The notes below the pieces were generated by a model. It had not been told where the DNA came from and did not search any database. It saw only the letters and a program-made list of their open reading frames with translations. The translations under genes were made by a program, and so were the position numbers. Of a DNA stretch of 64,000 bases, positions 15,712-24,545 are shown piece after piece (position 1 is the first letter of the stretch; each line of letters begins with the position of its first letter). Source of the stretch: an uncultured Erysipelotrichaceae bacterium (GTDB lineage: Bacteria; Bacillota_I; Bacilli_A; Erysipelotrichales; Erysipelotrichaceae); the NCBI GenBank assembly GCA_949744505.1, contig CATJXY010000017.1, forward strand, positions 1 through 64,000. Direction: 5' to 3'.

Positions 15712-17481
15712 ATGAAAATTCAAGTAAAAGATAAGAGAACTCTTTTGGCAGCTGCCAGAGGAGATATCCAATCAGATTTGGCTATTACAAATGCTCGTAT
15801 CGTGAATGTGTTTAATGGCGAAATCGCAAAAGGAACAGTTTATGTAAAAGATGGATTTATCGCGCATGTTGAATATGGTGAGGATAAGGTTGATGCAAAA
15901 GAAGTTGTTGATGCAAAAGAACAGTTCCTAATTCCGGGATTAATTGATTCCCATGTACATATTGAAAGTTCAATGATGACACCTCGTCATTTTGCTGAGG
16001 CAGTTATTCCTTGGGGAACAACCATGGTTATAACCGATCCACATGAAATCGGAAATGTATGGGGCATCGAAGGGGTTCAATACATGCACAATGATGGTGA
16101 TGATTTGCCAATGCGTCAATGTATTGATATTCCGTCTTGTGTTCCTGCTGTTCCGGGTTTGGAAAATGCCGGAGCTGATTTCTTGGCAGATTCTATTGCC
16201 GAATTGGCAAAGCTTCCTCGTATTACCGGACTTGCAGAAGTTATGGACTATCTTGCAGTTATCAATGGCGAAGATAGAATGATGGACATTTTGAATGTTG
16301 CCGAAGAAAACAATATTTATATGCAAGGACATGCACCGGTTGTAAGTGGTCGTATGTTAAGTGCTTATTTATCAGGAGGTCCATCAACCGATCATGAATG
16401 TCATATGAGTTCTGAGGCATATGAAAAATATCGCCAAGGGATGTTTATTGATATGCGTGATTCAAGTATGTGTAAAAATGTTCCGGCTATTTGGGAAGGT
16501 CTTAAGAATAGCCGTTACTTAGATCATTTATGTATTTGTACGGATGACCGTGAATCTGAAGATATTTTGACTCATGGGCATATCAATGATGTTGTACGCA
16601 ATGCTATTAAAAACGGTATGCATCCGGTTGATGCAATCCGTAGTGCAACATATAATACCGCTCGTGAAATCGGCATCAAACATTTAGGTGCGATTGCTCC
16701 GGGGTACGTTGCAGATATGGTAATGCTTCCATCTCTTGAAGAGATGAATCCTTCTCAAGTATATTTCGAAGGTAAAAAAGTTGCGGAAAACGGGAAATTA
16801 ACAGTGGAAATCCCGGAAAGAAGTTTTGAATTGGAAAAACGCAATTCTGTAAATGTTAAAGAATTAAGTGTAGAAGACTTTACGATCAAAGCTCCGATTG
16901 AAAACGGTAGTGTAAAAGTCAATGTATTATGCTTTGAAAACGGACTGAGTATTTTATCAAATGCAACGCCATACGATATTAAAGTAGTAGATGGAAAACT
17001 GGTATTAGAAGATCCACTCATGAAGTTTGTAGCCGTAGTCAATCGCTATGAAGGAAATGATAATATCGCTTTGCATGTTGTTAGAGAGTTTGGTTTGAAG
17101 AAAGGAGCTTTGGCTTCCACTGTTTCACATGATTCTCACAACTTAACAATCGTATTCGATTCACCTGAAAATGCACTTATTGCAGCAAATGAATTGAAAC
17201 GTGTCGGTGGTGGTATGACAGCAGTCGATGAAAACGGAAAGATTCTTCACACATTAGAACTTCCTGTCGGTGGCTTGTTGTCACTAAAACCTGCTAGAGA
17301 ATTGGCAAAAGATGCTGCTTTGATGAAAGAAGCAAACCGTGCAGTGGGATTGGATTTCCTTGAAAATCCACTTCTACGTATCGCTACATTAGCACTTCCG
17401 GTTGCACCGAATGCAAAAATGAGTGATATGGGATTAGTTGATGTTAATAACAAAGTCTTAATTCCATTGTTTGCAGATTAA
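15712..17481 (+). CDS. ade: Adenine deaminase
   Basis: 589 aa, the normal AdeC length. The amidohydrolase fold shows LIPGLIDSHVHIESSMMTPRHFAEA (metal-binding HxH), TTMVITDPHEIGNVWG, the GHAPVVSG block, ICTDDRES and the C-terminal DSHNLTIVF and GGGMTAVDENGK segments typical of this family. It deaminates adenine to hypoxanthine and ammonia in the purine salvage route. The start follows AGAGGTTAAA. It is co-transcribed with the NCS2 permease under the riboswitch and ends at a strong terminator. Confidence 0.95.
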   Translation: MKIQVKDKRTLLAAARGDIQSDLAITNARIVNVFNGEIAKGTVYVKDGFIAHVEYGEDKVDAKEVVDAKEQFLIPGLIDSHVHIESSMMTPRHFAEAVIPWGTTMVITDPHEIGNVWGIEGVQYMHNDGDDLPMRQCIDIPSCVPAVPGLENAGADFLADSIAELAKLPRITGLAEVMDYLAVINGEDRMMDILNVAEENNIYMQGHAPVVSGRMLSAYLSGGPSTDHECHMSSEAYEKYRQGMFIDMRDSSMCKNVPAIWEGLKNSRYLDHLCICTDDRESEDILTHGHINDVVRNAIKNGMHPVDAIRSATYNTAREIGIKHLGAIAPGYVADMVMLPSLEEMNPSQVYFEGKKVAENGKLTVEIPERSFELEKRNSVNVKELSVEDFTIKAPIENGSVKVNVLCFENGLSILSNATPYDIKVVDGKLVLEDPLMKFVAVVNRYEGNDNIALHVVREFGLKKGALASTVSHDSHNLTIVFDSPENALIAANELKRVGGGMTAVDENGKILHTLELPVGGLLSLKPARELAKDAALMKEANRAVGLDFLENPLLRIATLALPVAPNAKMSDMGLVDVNNKVLIPLFAD

Positions 17482-17490
17482 TAAAATAAT

Positions 17491-17529
17491 AAGAGGAAAT
17501 AGTCAGTAATGATTGCTTCCTCTTTTTTT
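17491..17529 (+). terminator. Terminator of the permease-ade operon
   Basis: AAGAGGAA (17491-17498) and TTCCTCTT (17517-17524) form a perfect stem followed by TTTTTT. Confidence 0.9.
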
Positions 17530-17618
17530 ATGTAATCTATGGGTAAAGTTAAATATTTTTCTATCGATTTACCCTTGTCATAACATTATAAAACATTCTA
17601 AATTTTTAAAGTCGATAA

Positions 17619-18500
17619 CTAGATTGATTTATCCAAGCGTTTCTTTGATAGATCGCAAAAGGTAGAGATCAATTCATTTTGATCTTTCGATCTCCATGCA
17701 AGGACTCGATTGACAAAATAACTGGAATTAATTGGGACATATCGAATGTCACTGTCTTCATTTACATTAATTGGATAAGGATAGATGGTAACTCCCAAAT
17801 TTTCTTTGACCATACTGATCGCAAGATTAGTGAATTCAACTTCTTTGACTTGTATTTTTCCACCATTTTCTTCAATTTCCGTAATCATCTTTTGAATCCA
17901 AGGAGCATCTTTTACAGATACAAATAAAGTATGATTATTCAGATCGATCGGATTAATGTATTCTTTTTTAGATAGTTCATCCTGAACATTGATAACACAG
18001 TAAAATTGACTTGTACTGATAAGAGAGGTACTTATTTCAGGATAAGGGATTGTCCGGCATAAATAGGTAAACATGATATCTACTGTTTTATAAATCAGTG
18101 GATCACAGCCATCCTTAAAAGAAACAGGAACCGGGATAAGTCTTACATTTGGATATTTTTTGTGAAAGGCTTCTTGTAAATAAGCATAATGATAAACGGC
18201 AACTTCAGCAGTAAGTCCTACATAAAAATAATTTTTCTTTTCATTAATTTCGATTGATTTCATTAAAATACTTTCATGAAGTTTCAAGAGCTTTTTAATT
18301 TCTTGAAGATAATATTCACCCGCTTCTGTTAACTCAACTTGGTGAGTGTTACGAAGAAATAAATTAAATCCAAGCTCTTCTTCCAGTTTCTTAATTTGAT
18401 AAGAAACAGCAGAAGGAGATAAATACAACTGGTTTGCAACCATGGAAAAGCTTTTTGTTTCTGCAAGTGCAATAAAGCATTCAATGTTTTTGGAATTCAT
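17619..18500 (-). CDS. LysR-family transcriptional regulator
   Basis: 293 aa. The N-terminal winged helix is typical (ECFIALAETKSFSMVANQLYLSPSAVSYQIKKLEEELGF, residues 7-45), followed by a periplasmic-binding-like co-inducer domain at about 90-290. The gene is divergent from the Tat lipoprotein gene at 18608 with about 107 bp between the two starts, the usual LysR arrangement, so it probably controls that gene and itself. The effector is unknown. Confidence 0.9.
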   Translation of the reverse strand: MNSKNIECFIALAETKSFSMVANQLYLSPSAVSYQIKKLEEELGFNLFLRNTHQVELTEAGEYYLQEIKKLLKLHESILMKSIEINEKKNYFYVGLTAEVAVYHYAYLQEAFHKKYPNVRLIPVPVSFKDGCDPLIYKTVDIMFTYLCRTIPYPEISTSLISTSQFYCVINVQDELSKKEYINPIDLNNHTLFVSVKDAPWIQKMITEIEENGGKIQVKEVEFTNLAISMVKENLGVTIYPYPINVNEDSDIRYVPINSSYFVNRVLAWRSKDQNELISTFCDLSKKRLDKSI

Positions 18501-18607
18501 AATGTTTTCTCCTTGTTAAAAAAATTGCAAAGCTTATTAAAATTTTAGCATACTATTTAGAAAAATGTAAGGTATTATATTGTATATAACTCAGGGAGGA
18601 AATTGAA

Positions 18608-19549
18608 ATGAACGAAAAGAAGTTAAATAGACGCGACTTTTTAAAGGGTGTCGGTGCAACGGTTGCAGTTGCAGCTACAGGATCTCTTTTAAGTGGATGC
18701 GCACAGGAAAAGGAATGTGATCCATGTGAGACTCCGGCTTATGATCCAAGTGGATTAATTGATTATATGCATGAAAATCCAACTACTTGGATGTCAGTAG
18801 ATAACGGATATTGGTCAGATGATGTAGCAGATCAACCAACAGATGAAGAACTTAAGAAAATGTTGGATACAGCTATGTTGGCACAACTTGCAGTTCAATA
18901 CAGTGAAGTATACTGTGTTGTATTGAAAGATTATAAAGATCAGTTTGATGTAATTGGTGATTATTGGGATCATTCCGGAAAAGCGGTTGGTGCAAGTGTA
19001 ACAAACGGAACAGCAACAATCTTATTCTATGCAGATAAGATTCGCCCTCAAGAAGATCACGCTACTCAATATGGTGTTTATGTTGATGACAAAGGCGAAG
19101 AAAATGCTTATGGTGGATATTATCAACCTGCTCCAACTTCTGCTTATATGGATTCAGGAATTACAATGGGATGGCTTCAATTTGCAGCACATGCATTAGG
19201 ATATAATACACATATTTTCGGTGGATTATATGGTGAAGCAGCTGTTAACAGTCCAAATCAATACATTGAAGGAAAAGGATTAACACGTGGATGGGGATTC
19301 CCTCATAAATATGGTGAAGATATCAAGGTAATTCCACTAGATGGAAATATGAAATTGGTAGGAGCTATGGTTATCGGTAAGAGAAAAGCAGATGTTGATG
19401 CTACAACAGCAGCTTCTATGCATGCTCGTCCAAGCAACTACTCATTCTATGATGGTGTACCGGGAACATATGATCCGGCTGATGCACAAGGCGGAGCTTC
19501 TACAGATGCAGAGGCAGGTGCCACATCAAGTAGCGAAGAAGCTGAATAA
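18608..19549 (+). CDS. Tat-exported lipoprotein, nitroreductase-like
   Basis: 313 aa. The N-terminus carries the twin-arginine motif RRDFLKG (residues 8-14), an Ala-rich hydrophobic segment and LLSGC, a lipobox with Cys at about 31, so it should be folded in the cytoplasm, exported by Tat and anchored to the outer membrane face. The rest resembles an FMN nitroreductase: TDEELKKMLDTAMLAQLAVQYSE near the start and AAHALGYNTHIFGGL and KLVGAMVIGKRK near the end. Tat export fits a cofactor-loaded protein. The C-terminus is a Ser/Ala/Glu low-complexity tail. RBS GGGAGG precedes the ATG. The divergent LysR gene is the likely regulator. The enzyme assignment is moderate; substrate unknown. Confidence 0.65.
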   Translation: MNEKKLNRRDFLKGVGATVAVAATGSLLSGCAQEKECDPCETPAYDPSGLIDYMHENPTTWMSVDNGYWSDDVADQPTDEELKKMLDTAMLAQLAVQYSEVYCVVLKDYKDQFDVIGDYWDHSGKAVGASVTNGTATILFYADKIRPQEDHATQYGVYVDDKGEENAYGGYYQPAPTSAYMDSGITMGWLQFAAHALGYNTHIFGGLYGEAAVNSPNQYIEGKGLTRGWGFPHKYGEDIKVIPLDGNMKLVGAMVIGKRKADVDATTAASMHARPSNYSFYDGVPGTYDPADAQGGASTDAEAGATSSSEEAE

Positions 19550-19565
19550 GTAAATACAAGAAATC

Positions 19566-19604
19566 GGATTTAATAGATGAAAAGTCTATTAAATCCTTTT
19601 TTTA
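19566..19604 (+). terminator. Terminator after the Tat lipoprotein gene
   Basis: GGATTTAATAGA (19566-19577) and TCTATTAAATCC (19585-19596) are exact complements followed by seven Ts. Confidence 0.92.
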
Positions 19605-19690
19605 AATTGAAACACCCAAATATAAAATGTATCCTGTTCAAATTTCAGGTATATTTCAAGATTGATGAATCTTTATTTTAAAATAAAATA

Positions 19691-19721
19691 TTGACATTAT
19701 AATGATAGTTTCGTTATAATG
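19691..19721 (+). promoter_or_regulatory. Promoter/operator of the RelB-YafQ operon
   Basis: TTGACA (19691-19696) and TATAAT (19715-19720) are 18 bp apart. CATTATAA (19695-19702) and TTATAATG (19714-19721) form an inverted repeat that overlaps both elements, a natural site for the ribbon-helix-helix antitoxin to repress its own operon. Confidence 0.75.
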
Positions 19722-19750
19722 TACATATAATAGTTGTGGAGGTGTACTTA

Positions 19751-20023
19751 ATGACTACAAATTTAAATGTTCGCACAGACAAAGAGTTAAAGGAAGCAGC
19801 AGAAAAATTATTTGAAGAACTTGGTTTTAATATGACGACTGCAATCAATATGTTTTTAAGACAGTCTGTAAGAGAAAATAGACTGCCGTTTGAACTTACT
19901 ATGAATGTTCCGAATCCAGTTACAGTTGCAGCAATTGAAGAAGGAAGAAAATTAGCATATGATAAAAGTGAAAAGGGATATCATTCAACAGAACAATTAA
20001 AGAAAGCATTTGAAGAAATATGA
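19751..20023 (+). CDS. RelB/DinJ-family antitoxin (YafQ partner)
   Basis: 90 aa from ATG 19751, which follows GTGGAGGTGTACTTA; an upstream GTG at 19736 overlaps that ribosome binding site. The N-terminus is a ribbon-helix-helix (NLNVRTDKELKEAAEKLFEELGFNMTTAINMFLRQSV) and the C-terminal tail should wrap the toxin. The stop overlaps the toxin ATG by 4 bp, so the pair is translationally coupled. The promoter carries an inverted repeat suited to autorepression. It is related in type to the RelB-like antitoxin at 9016, but that one is paired with a PIN nuclease. Confidence 0.92.
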   Translation: MTTNLNVRTDKELKEAAEKLFEELGFNMTTAINMFLRQSVRENRLPFELTMNVPNPVTVAAIEEGRKLAYDKSEKGYHSTEQLKKAFEEI

Positions 20024-20361
20024 GTTATCGATATGAAGTGAAGATGACAACTCAATTTAAAAAGGATTTAAAATCGGCAAAAAAGCAGGGAAAAAATATA
20101 AATAAACTATTAAGTGTCATCGAAAAAATTGCCAGTTTAGAAGAGTTGGAATCTAAATTTAGAGATCATAGCCTAAGTGGCAATTATTCCGGATGCAGAG
20201 AATGCCATATAGAGCCTGATTGGTTATTGATTTATGAAATAATTGATGAAGTATTAGTTCTTATGCTTAATCGTGTCGGGAGTCATTCTGATTTGTTTAG
20301 AGTATTTATGGGCATATACTTGAGAGAGTTGAAATTTATTTTTGACTCTCTTTTATTATAG
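20020..20361 (+). CDS. YafQ/RelE-superfamily mRNA interferase toxin
   Basis: 113 aa. It has the YafQ pattern: TTQFKKDLKSAKKQGKN near the N-terminus, DHSLSGNYSGCRECHIEPDWLLIYEI in the middle, and RVGSHSDLF near the C-terminus with the catalytic His. Such toxins cleave mRNA in the ribosomal A site. YafQ proteins usually end just after HSDLF; here the frame continues about 18 residues (RVFMGIYLRELKFIFDSLLL) through a terminator-like hairpin at 20324-20350. A lost stop codon or a small frameshift near 20300 is possible, though the core is intact. Confidence 0.88.
   Translation: MSYRYEVKMTTQFKKDLKSAKKQGKNINKLLSVIEKIASLEELESKFRDHSLSGNYSGCRECHIEPDWLLIYEIIDEVLVLMLNRVGSHSDLFRVFMGIYLRELKFIFDSLLL
20324..20355 (+). 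terminator. Terminator overlapping the end of the YafQ-type gene
   Basis: GAGAGT (20324-20329) pairs with ACTCTC (20345-20350), followed by TTTTATTAT. It lies inside the last codons of the toxin frame, which supports the view that the frame is longer than the ancestral gene. Confidence 0.6.
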
Positions 20362-20771
20362 TAAATAAAGTGAATTATAGTATAATTCAAAATAATATAG
20401 AATTGATTGTTAGAAAAAGGTTTTAGGTTCGAAAAATGACATTCAAGAAGTTAAAAAAGCTTTATAATGCATATGAAATGGTACTTATTATTACAAAACT
20501 GATGGAAGGGGATTCTTAATATAAGAGGAACATGTGATTCATAATGTAAACCATGCTTAATATCAAACAATTTTTTTCATATGAACTTTGCTTGTATTAA
20601 AGGTTTATCGTATATAGCTTTTAGTACAGAATCAATTAGTAGCATTTATTTTAAAACTTTCAAAATTAGCATTGGCAAATAAATTGATTAGTAATATAAT
20701 ATTAGTGATGTAGCAATAACTTTGTTATATTAAGAATTATTAAATTGCCTGTTTGGCGCGGAGGAAAGAAA
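20362..20771. other. AT-rich intergenic region
   Basis: About 410 bp with no supported gene. A 27-codon frame at 20436-20519 exists but has a weak ribosome binding site. Several TATAAT-like strings (for example AATATAATATT near 20695) could serve the lipoprotein gene. Confidence 0.4.
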
Positions 20772-21236
20772 ATGAAAAAAATTCTTATGGCACTTTTAGC
20801 CTGCTTATTAATTGCCGGATGTTCATCTAAAGAAGCAAAAGAAGAACATGCTTCATGTGTAATTGAACAAGCTGGACTTATGACAATGGATGTTGATTTC
20901 TCTGCAAAGAATGATGAAATCACAGAAATGGTCATGAAGATCACAATTGATTCAAGTCTTTTTGGTGGTGTTGACTTCTCAACTATGGATGATGAAGCAA
21001 AGGGACAAGTCAAAGATGCTATGTTGGAACAATTGGGAATCAGTGAAGACACAAAAGGCTTGACAACTGAAGTTGACTTTACAGATACTATGGTTGTTAC
21101 AGTAGGAATCGATCTTAATACAGCAAGTAAAGAAGATCTAAAGAAAATCGGTTTAGATATCGAAAATACAGATATGAGCTTCAAGAGATTGTTGGAAGAT
21201 TCTGAAAAAGAAGGATATACTTGTACAAAGAAATAA
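20772..21236 (+). CDS. Small secreted lipoprotein, YehR/DUF1307-like
   Basis: 154 aa from ATG 20772, which follows GCGGAGGAAAGAAA; an in-frame ATG at 20745 gives an extra nine residues but no better site. The signal peptide is short (MKKILMALLACLLIAGC) with the lipobox IAGC, so the protein is anchored after residue 16. The mature part is acidic with alternating beta-strand-like stretches (TMDVDFSAKNDEITEM, GLTTEVDFTDTMVVTV). The shape resembles the YehR/DUF1307 lipoproteins of Firmicutes; I hold that family call loosely. It is followed by a terminator. Confidence 0.75.
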   Translation: MKKILMALLACLLIAGCSSKEAKEEHASCVIEQAGLMTMDVDFSAKNDEITEMVMKITIDSSLFGGVDFSTMDDEAKGQVKDAMLEQLGISEDTKGLTTEVDFTDTMVVTVGIDLNTASKEDLKKIGLDIENTDMSFKRLLEDSEKEGYTCTKK

Positions 21237-21243
21237 GTGAATT

Positions 21244-21268
21244 AAAGGAGGAAAAACCTCCTTTTTTA
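21244..21268 (+). terminator. Terminator after the small lipoprotein gene
   Basis: AAAGGAGG (21244-21251) and CCTCCTTT (21257-21264) form a perfect stem followed by Ts. Confidence 0.88.
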
Positions 21269-21348
21269 TTTAGTAAAATCAATAATATTTTTTTACTTTG
21301 ACAGGAATGATACAATATACCTATCAAATTAGTTTGATTAGGAGGAAT

Positions 21349-22256
21349 ATGAAAAAAATACTTGTAACCGCGGGACTGTATTTGTCAGTAGATATATAGC
21401 CGAATATTATGTGAAGAAAAACTATGATGTCACTGTACTCAATCGAAATACCAAAGAACAATCTAAAGGAGTAAAACTGATACAAGCAGATAGACACGAT
21501 CTTGGTGAGATTTTGCGTGATTATCATTTTGATGTGGTCATTGATACGGCTTATACTTCTGCTGAGATTGAAGAATTATTGGATTCATTGGGAAGCTATG
21601 GAGATTATATTTACATTAGTTCAAGTGCCGTATATCCTGAGCAAACACCTCAACCTTTTAAAGAAGAATCACACTTGGGTACAAATAAATTCTGGGGAAA
21701 ATACGGGATTGATAAAATAGAAGCAGAAAAAGTATTATTAAAAAGAAATCCAAATGCATATATTCTCAGACCTCCTTATTTGTATGGAGAAATGAATAAT
21801 GTTTATCGAGAAGCATTTGTTTTTGATTGTGCGTTATCAGATAGAAAATTTTATTTGCCAAGAAATGGAGAGATGAAATTACAATTTTTTCATATTAGTG
21901 ATTTATGTCAATTTATCGATATTCTTTTAGAACATAAACCATCACAACATATTTTTAATGTAGGAAATAAACAAGTGATTTCTATTCGTGAATGGGTTGA
22001 ACTTTGTTACCGAGTTGTGGGGAAACAAGTTGAATTTGAAAATGTCTATAAAGATATTGAACAAAGAAACTATTTCAGCTTTTATGATTATGAATATCAA
22101 CTTGACGTTTCAAAACAATGTGAGCTGATGCTTGAGACGTTACCCATACTTGAGGGACTAAGAAGATCGTTTGAATGGTATAAAAAGAATAGGGAAAAGG
22201 TAAATAAAAAACCATACCTTGAGTATTTAGATAAAAATATTGGTTGTAAGAAATAA
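21349..22256 (+). pseudogene. NAD-dependent epimerase/dehydratase, frameshifted at codon 7
   Basis: ATG 21349 with an AGGAGGAAT ribosome binding site opens MKKILVT, then meets a stop after 16 codons. The other frame continues as GTVFVSRYIAEYYVKKNYDVTVLNR and runs open to 22256. The sequence ACCGCGGGACTG at 21367-21378 looks like ACCGGCGGGACTG with one G lost, which would restore the VTGGTVFV dinucleotide-binding motif. The remainder is a normal extended short-chain dehydrogenase: ISSSAVYPE, YGIDK (the YxxxK pair), ILRPPYLYGE and FFHISDL. Such proteins act on nucleotide sugars or nucleotides. Either the gene is broken by one deleted base, or the base was missed in sequencing. Confidence 0.85.
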
Positions 22257-22257
22257 G

Positions 22258-23670
22258 TTATTCTATTATTCCAAGTGAAATTTTTAATTCCAATATACGT
22301 AAAACAGATTCATTAATGCGTTCCTCTGTAATTTTACCTTGTTTAACAGCTTCAATTACAGCAGGAATTTGAACTTCAAAATCTGTACAGCATAACAAAT
22401 CATTTCCTGCCAGAACAGCTTGAACTGCAATGTCTGCGTCTTCTGCAAAATCTCGTATTCCCTCCATAGCTAAGTCATCTGTAATGATAACTCCACTGAA
22501 TTTCAAATCTTCTCTTAGAATTCTGTGTACTTCTAAAGATAGGGAAGCAGGATTTTGATTATCTATGCAAGAAACGACATTGTGAGAAATTAATATAATA
22601 TTGGCCCCGGAGTCAATGCCTGCTTGAAAGGGTAAAAAATCTGAGTTTATGAATGTCTCATAAGAGCGATTATCATAAGCAATTCCGGTGTGAGTATCTA
22701 CATTATTACCATAACCTGGGAAATGCTTTAGGACACTTCCCATCCTTTCTTCGGACATAGTTTGTACAACGAATTGTACATAAGCAGATGTTTGTAATGC
22801 ATCTTTTCCAAAACTTCGCTCATAAATGAAATCATCGGGATCTTGTGAAATATCACATACCGGTGCAAAGTTTAAGTTGATTCCTAAACTATGTAATAAT
22901 TCACATTTTTCATGAGTGTCGCTTTTAATCAAATCAAAGCCACCCTCTGCATAAAGCTCTTGGGAAGAGTAAAACGGGACTGAACGTAAATTAGGATTTG
23001 TACTGATTCGGTTTACCGGTCCACCTTCTTCGTCTACACCGATAAACATCGGAATATTCGTAACGCTTTGATAACTTTGTATGGTTTGGACAATCTCATC
23101 TTTTGTTTTATTTAAAAAATCCCGTCCAAAAAGGAGATAACCACCAAAATAATATTCCTTTACTTTTTGAACAGTCTCTGTTTCAGGGCAACGGACAATA
23201 AACATCTGTCCAACTTTTTCTTCTAATGTCATGTTGCTTAGGATCTCTTGTGCTTTTTGTGCTGCAACGGTTGTTGTATTCGTTTCTGTAATTTCTGTTT
23301 CATCAGGTGGTGCTATATCATTCTCTGAATCCCGATCGGTAACTGTAATTGATAAGATCTCTACTTTTTGTGTTGATACATTCAAAGCCAGTTTGCCGCG
23401 ATATGTGATTGTAACCGAATTACCGATAATCAGACCGGTTTTCTCGGTTGAAATATGTATATTTTCAGTATTAAAATGATATTCAAACTCATCTTCTCCT
23501 TGGACAGTTAAAGTGTTCATGGTGGCATCTTTTACGATACCTCGAAGCTCGTATGTCATATTACCTGTACTATTTATAGTAGAGAGTGCGATACTCGTAC
23601 ATGCAATAAGCAAAACTACCACAAAAAAAATAAGCAATTCGGTTTTTCCGGTCTTCTTTTTTTGTTTCAT
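22258..23670 (-). CDS. Glycoside hydrolase family 3 beta-N-acetylhexosaminidase
   Basis: 470 aa from ATG 23670, which follows AGGAGGGCCGT. The N-terminus has a signal-anchor (about residues 12-32), then a short beta-rich region (to about 125) and the GH3 barrel. Family motifs are GQMFIVRCPE, GVDEEGGPVNRI, APVCDI, KHFPGYGNNVDTHTG with the His of the catalytic dyad, and GVIITDDLAMEGI, which holds the nucleophile Asp. NagZ-type enzymes remove GlcNAc from peptidoglycan fragments or other glycans. The enzyme should act outside the cell. It ends within 2 bp of the pseudogene stop on the other strand and shares that boundary. Confidence 0.92.
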   Translation of the reverse strand: MKQKKKTGKTELLIFFVVVLLIACTSIALSTINSTGNMTYELRGIVKDATMNTLTVQGEDEFEYHFNTENIHISTEKTGLIIGNSVTITYRGKLALNVSTQKVEILSITVTDRDSENDIAPPDETEITETNTTTVAAQKAQEILSNMTLEEKVGQMFIVRCPETETVQKVKEYYFGGYLLFGRDFLNKTKDEIVQTIQSYQSVTNIPMFIGVDEEGGPVNRISTNPNLRSVPFYSSQELYAEGGFDLIKSDTHEKCELLHSLGINLNFAPVCDISQDPDDFIYERSFGKDALQTSAYVQFVVQTMSEERMGSVLKHFPGYGNNVDTHTGIAYDNRSYETFINSDFLPFQAGIDSGANIILISHNVVSCIDNQNPASLSLEVHRILREDLKFSGVIITDDLAMEGIRDFAEDADIAVQAVLAGNDLLCCTDFEVQIPAVIEAVKQGKITEERINESVLRILELKISLGIIE

Positions 23671-23871
23671 ACGGCCCTCCTGATAATTCTTACAATATAA
23701 CAGATAATTGTAGAGAATGAAAAATTTAAATATTTCTGTATTTATATAATTTTCAGTATAATAAAGAATATACATTTTTCAATAAATTTTTTTACTTTTT
23801 CATCTCGATTTCATTATAATGCAAAACTCTGAAAATGCAATTCTTATAAGATTTCAAAAAAGTCAACCAAT

Positions 23872-23910
23872 AAAAAAAGTATCTTCTGTAGTCTTATACA
23901 AAAGATACTT
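23872..23910 (-). terminator. Terminator of the DUF3592 gene
   Basis: AAGTATCTT (23877-23885) and AAGATACTT (23902-23910) are exact complements; the minus-strand tail is TTTTTTT. Confidence 0.85.
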
Positions 23911-23915
23911 ATCTT

Positions 23916-24389
23916 TTAAAATGCACCTAAGATTTGCATGATTGAGGAAACAAGCATATTGAATGTCATAAAACCTACAATAACAGTTCCTACTAAATAG
24001 CTTGTACGGCTTTTTTGTAATTGTTTTCTGAATTCTTCTACAACACAACATGTTGGATCATTTGGGACATAGTGAATGTCACATGTTCCGCCAATTCGAT
24101 AATAGCCACTGTTCTTCTCAGCATAATTTATTGCGGAAGTATACTCTTTTCCATCAACAACATAAGAAACGACCGGATATTCATTTGTCCATCTGAATGA
24201 ACGATTGCGTCTACTGACTTTTACAAGTTCTTTAATCGATCCGCGAACTAAACCTGTCATTTCTCTTTCACGGTTTAAAATGGCATTGATGCTTTTGTAC
24301 TTACGGAATAATAGCCACGTGATAAGAGCAAATGCCAATGCAATAACTAGAAAGATGACTCCCATTCCCAGTAAATCACTGTTTTTCAT
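23916..24389 (-). CDS. DUF3592-type membrane protein
   Basis: 157 aa. A hydrophobic segment at about 8-28 is followed by an RKYKS region, a soluble middle with the DUF3592-like pattern (YPVVSYVVDGKEYTSAINYA ... YRIGGTCDIHYVPNDPTCCV), and a second membrane segment at about 130-152. RBS GGGAGG precedes ATG 24389. DUF3592 proteins have no established function. The gene is monocistronic with its own terminator. Confidence 0.75.
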   Translation of the reverse strand: MKNSDLLGMGVIFLVIALAFALITWLLFRKYKSINAILNREREMTGLVRGSIKELVKVSRRNRSFRWTNEYPVVSYVVDGKEYTSAINYAEKNSGYYRIGGTCDIHYVPNDPTCCVVEEFRKQLQKSRTSYLVGTVIVGFMTFNMLVSSIMQILGAF

Positions 24390-24514
24390 TTAACTTCCTC
24401 CCTTATAACAGTACATTTTTAATCTTATTACATTTGTATTGCTTTTTCAAGATTCAAATTTTGTTTTTTTATTAACTAATAAAATTACTTATATAAATTT
24501 AATTTTACACAAAT

Positions 24515-24542
24515 ATAAAAGATGAACTAGTTCATCTTTTAT
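24515..24542. terminator. 28-bp perfect palindrome, terminator of esterase operon
   Basis: ATAAAAGATGAA and its complement flank a CTAG centre. The minus strand reads a stem followed by TTTTAT, just past the esterase stop. Confidence 0.8.
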
Positions 24543-24545
24543 AGA

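Noticed and set aside
20436-20519. 27-codon ORF starting MTFKKLKKLY
   Set aside because: The ribosome binding site is weak, no neighbour supports it, and such short frames arise by chance in AT-rich DNA.
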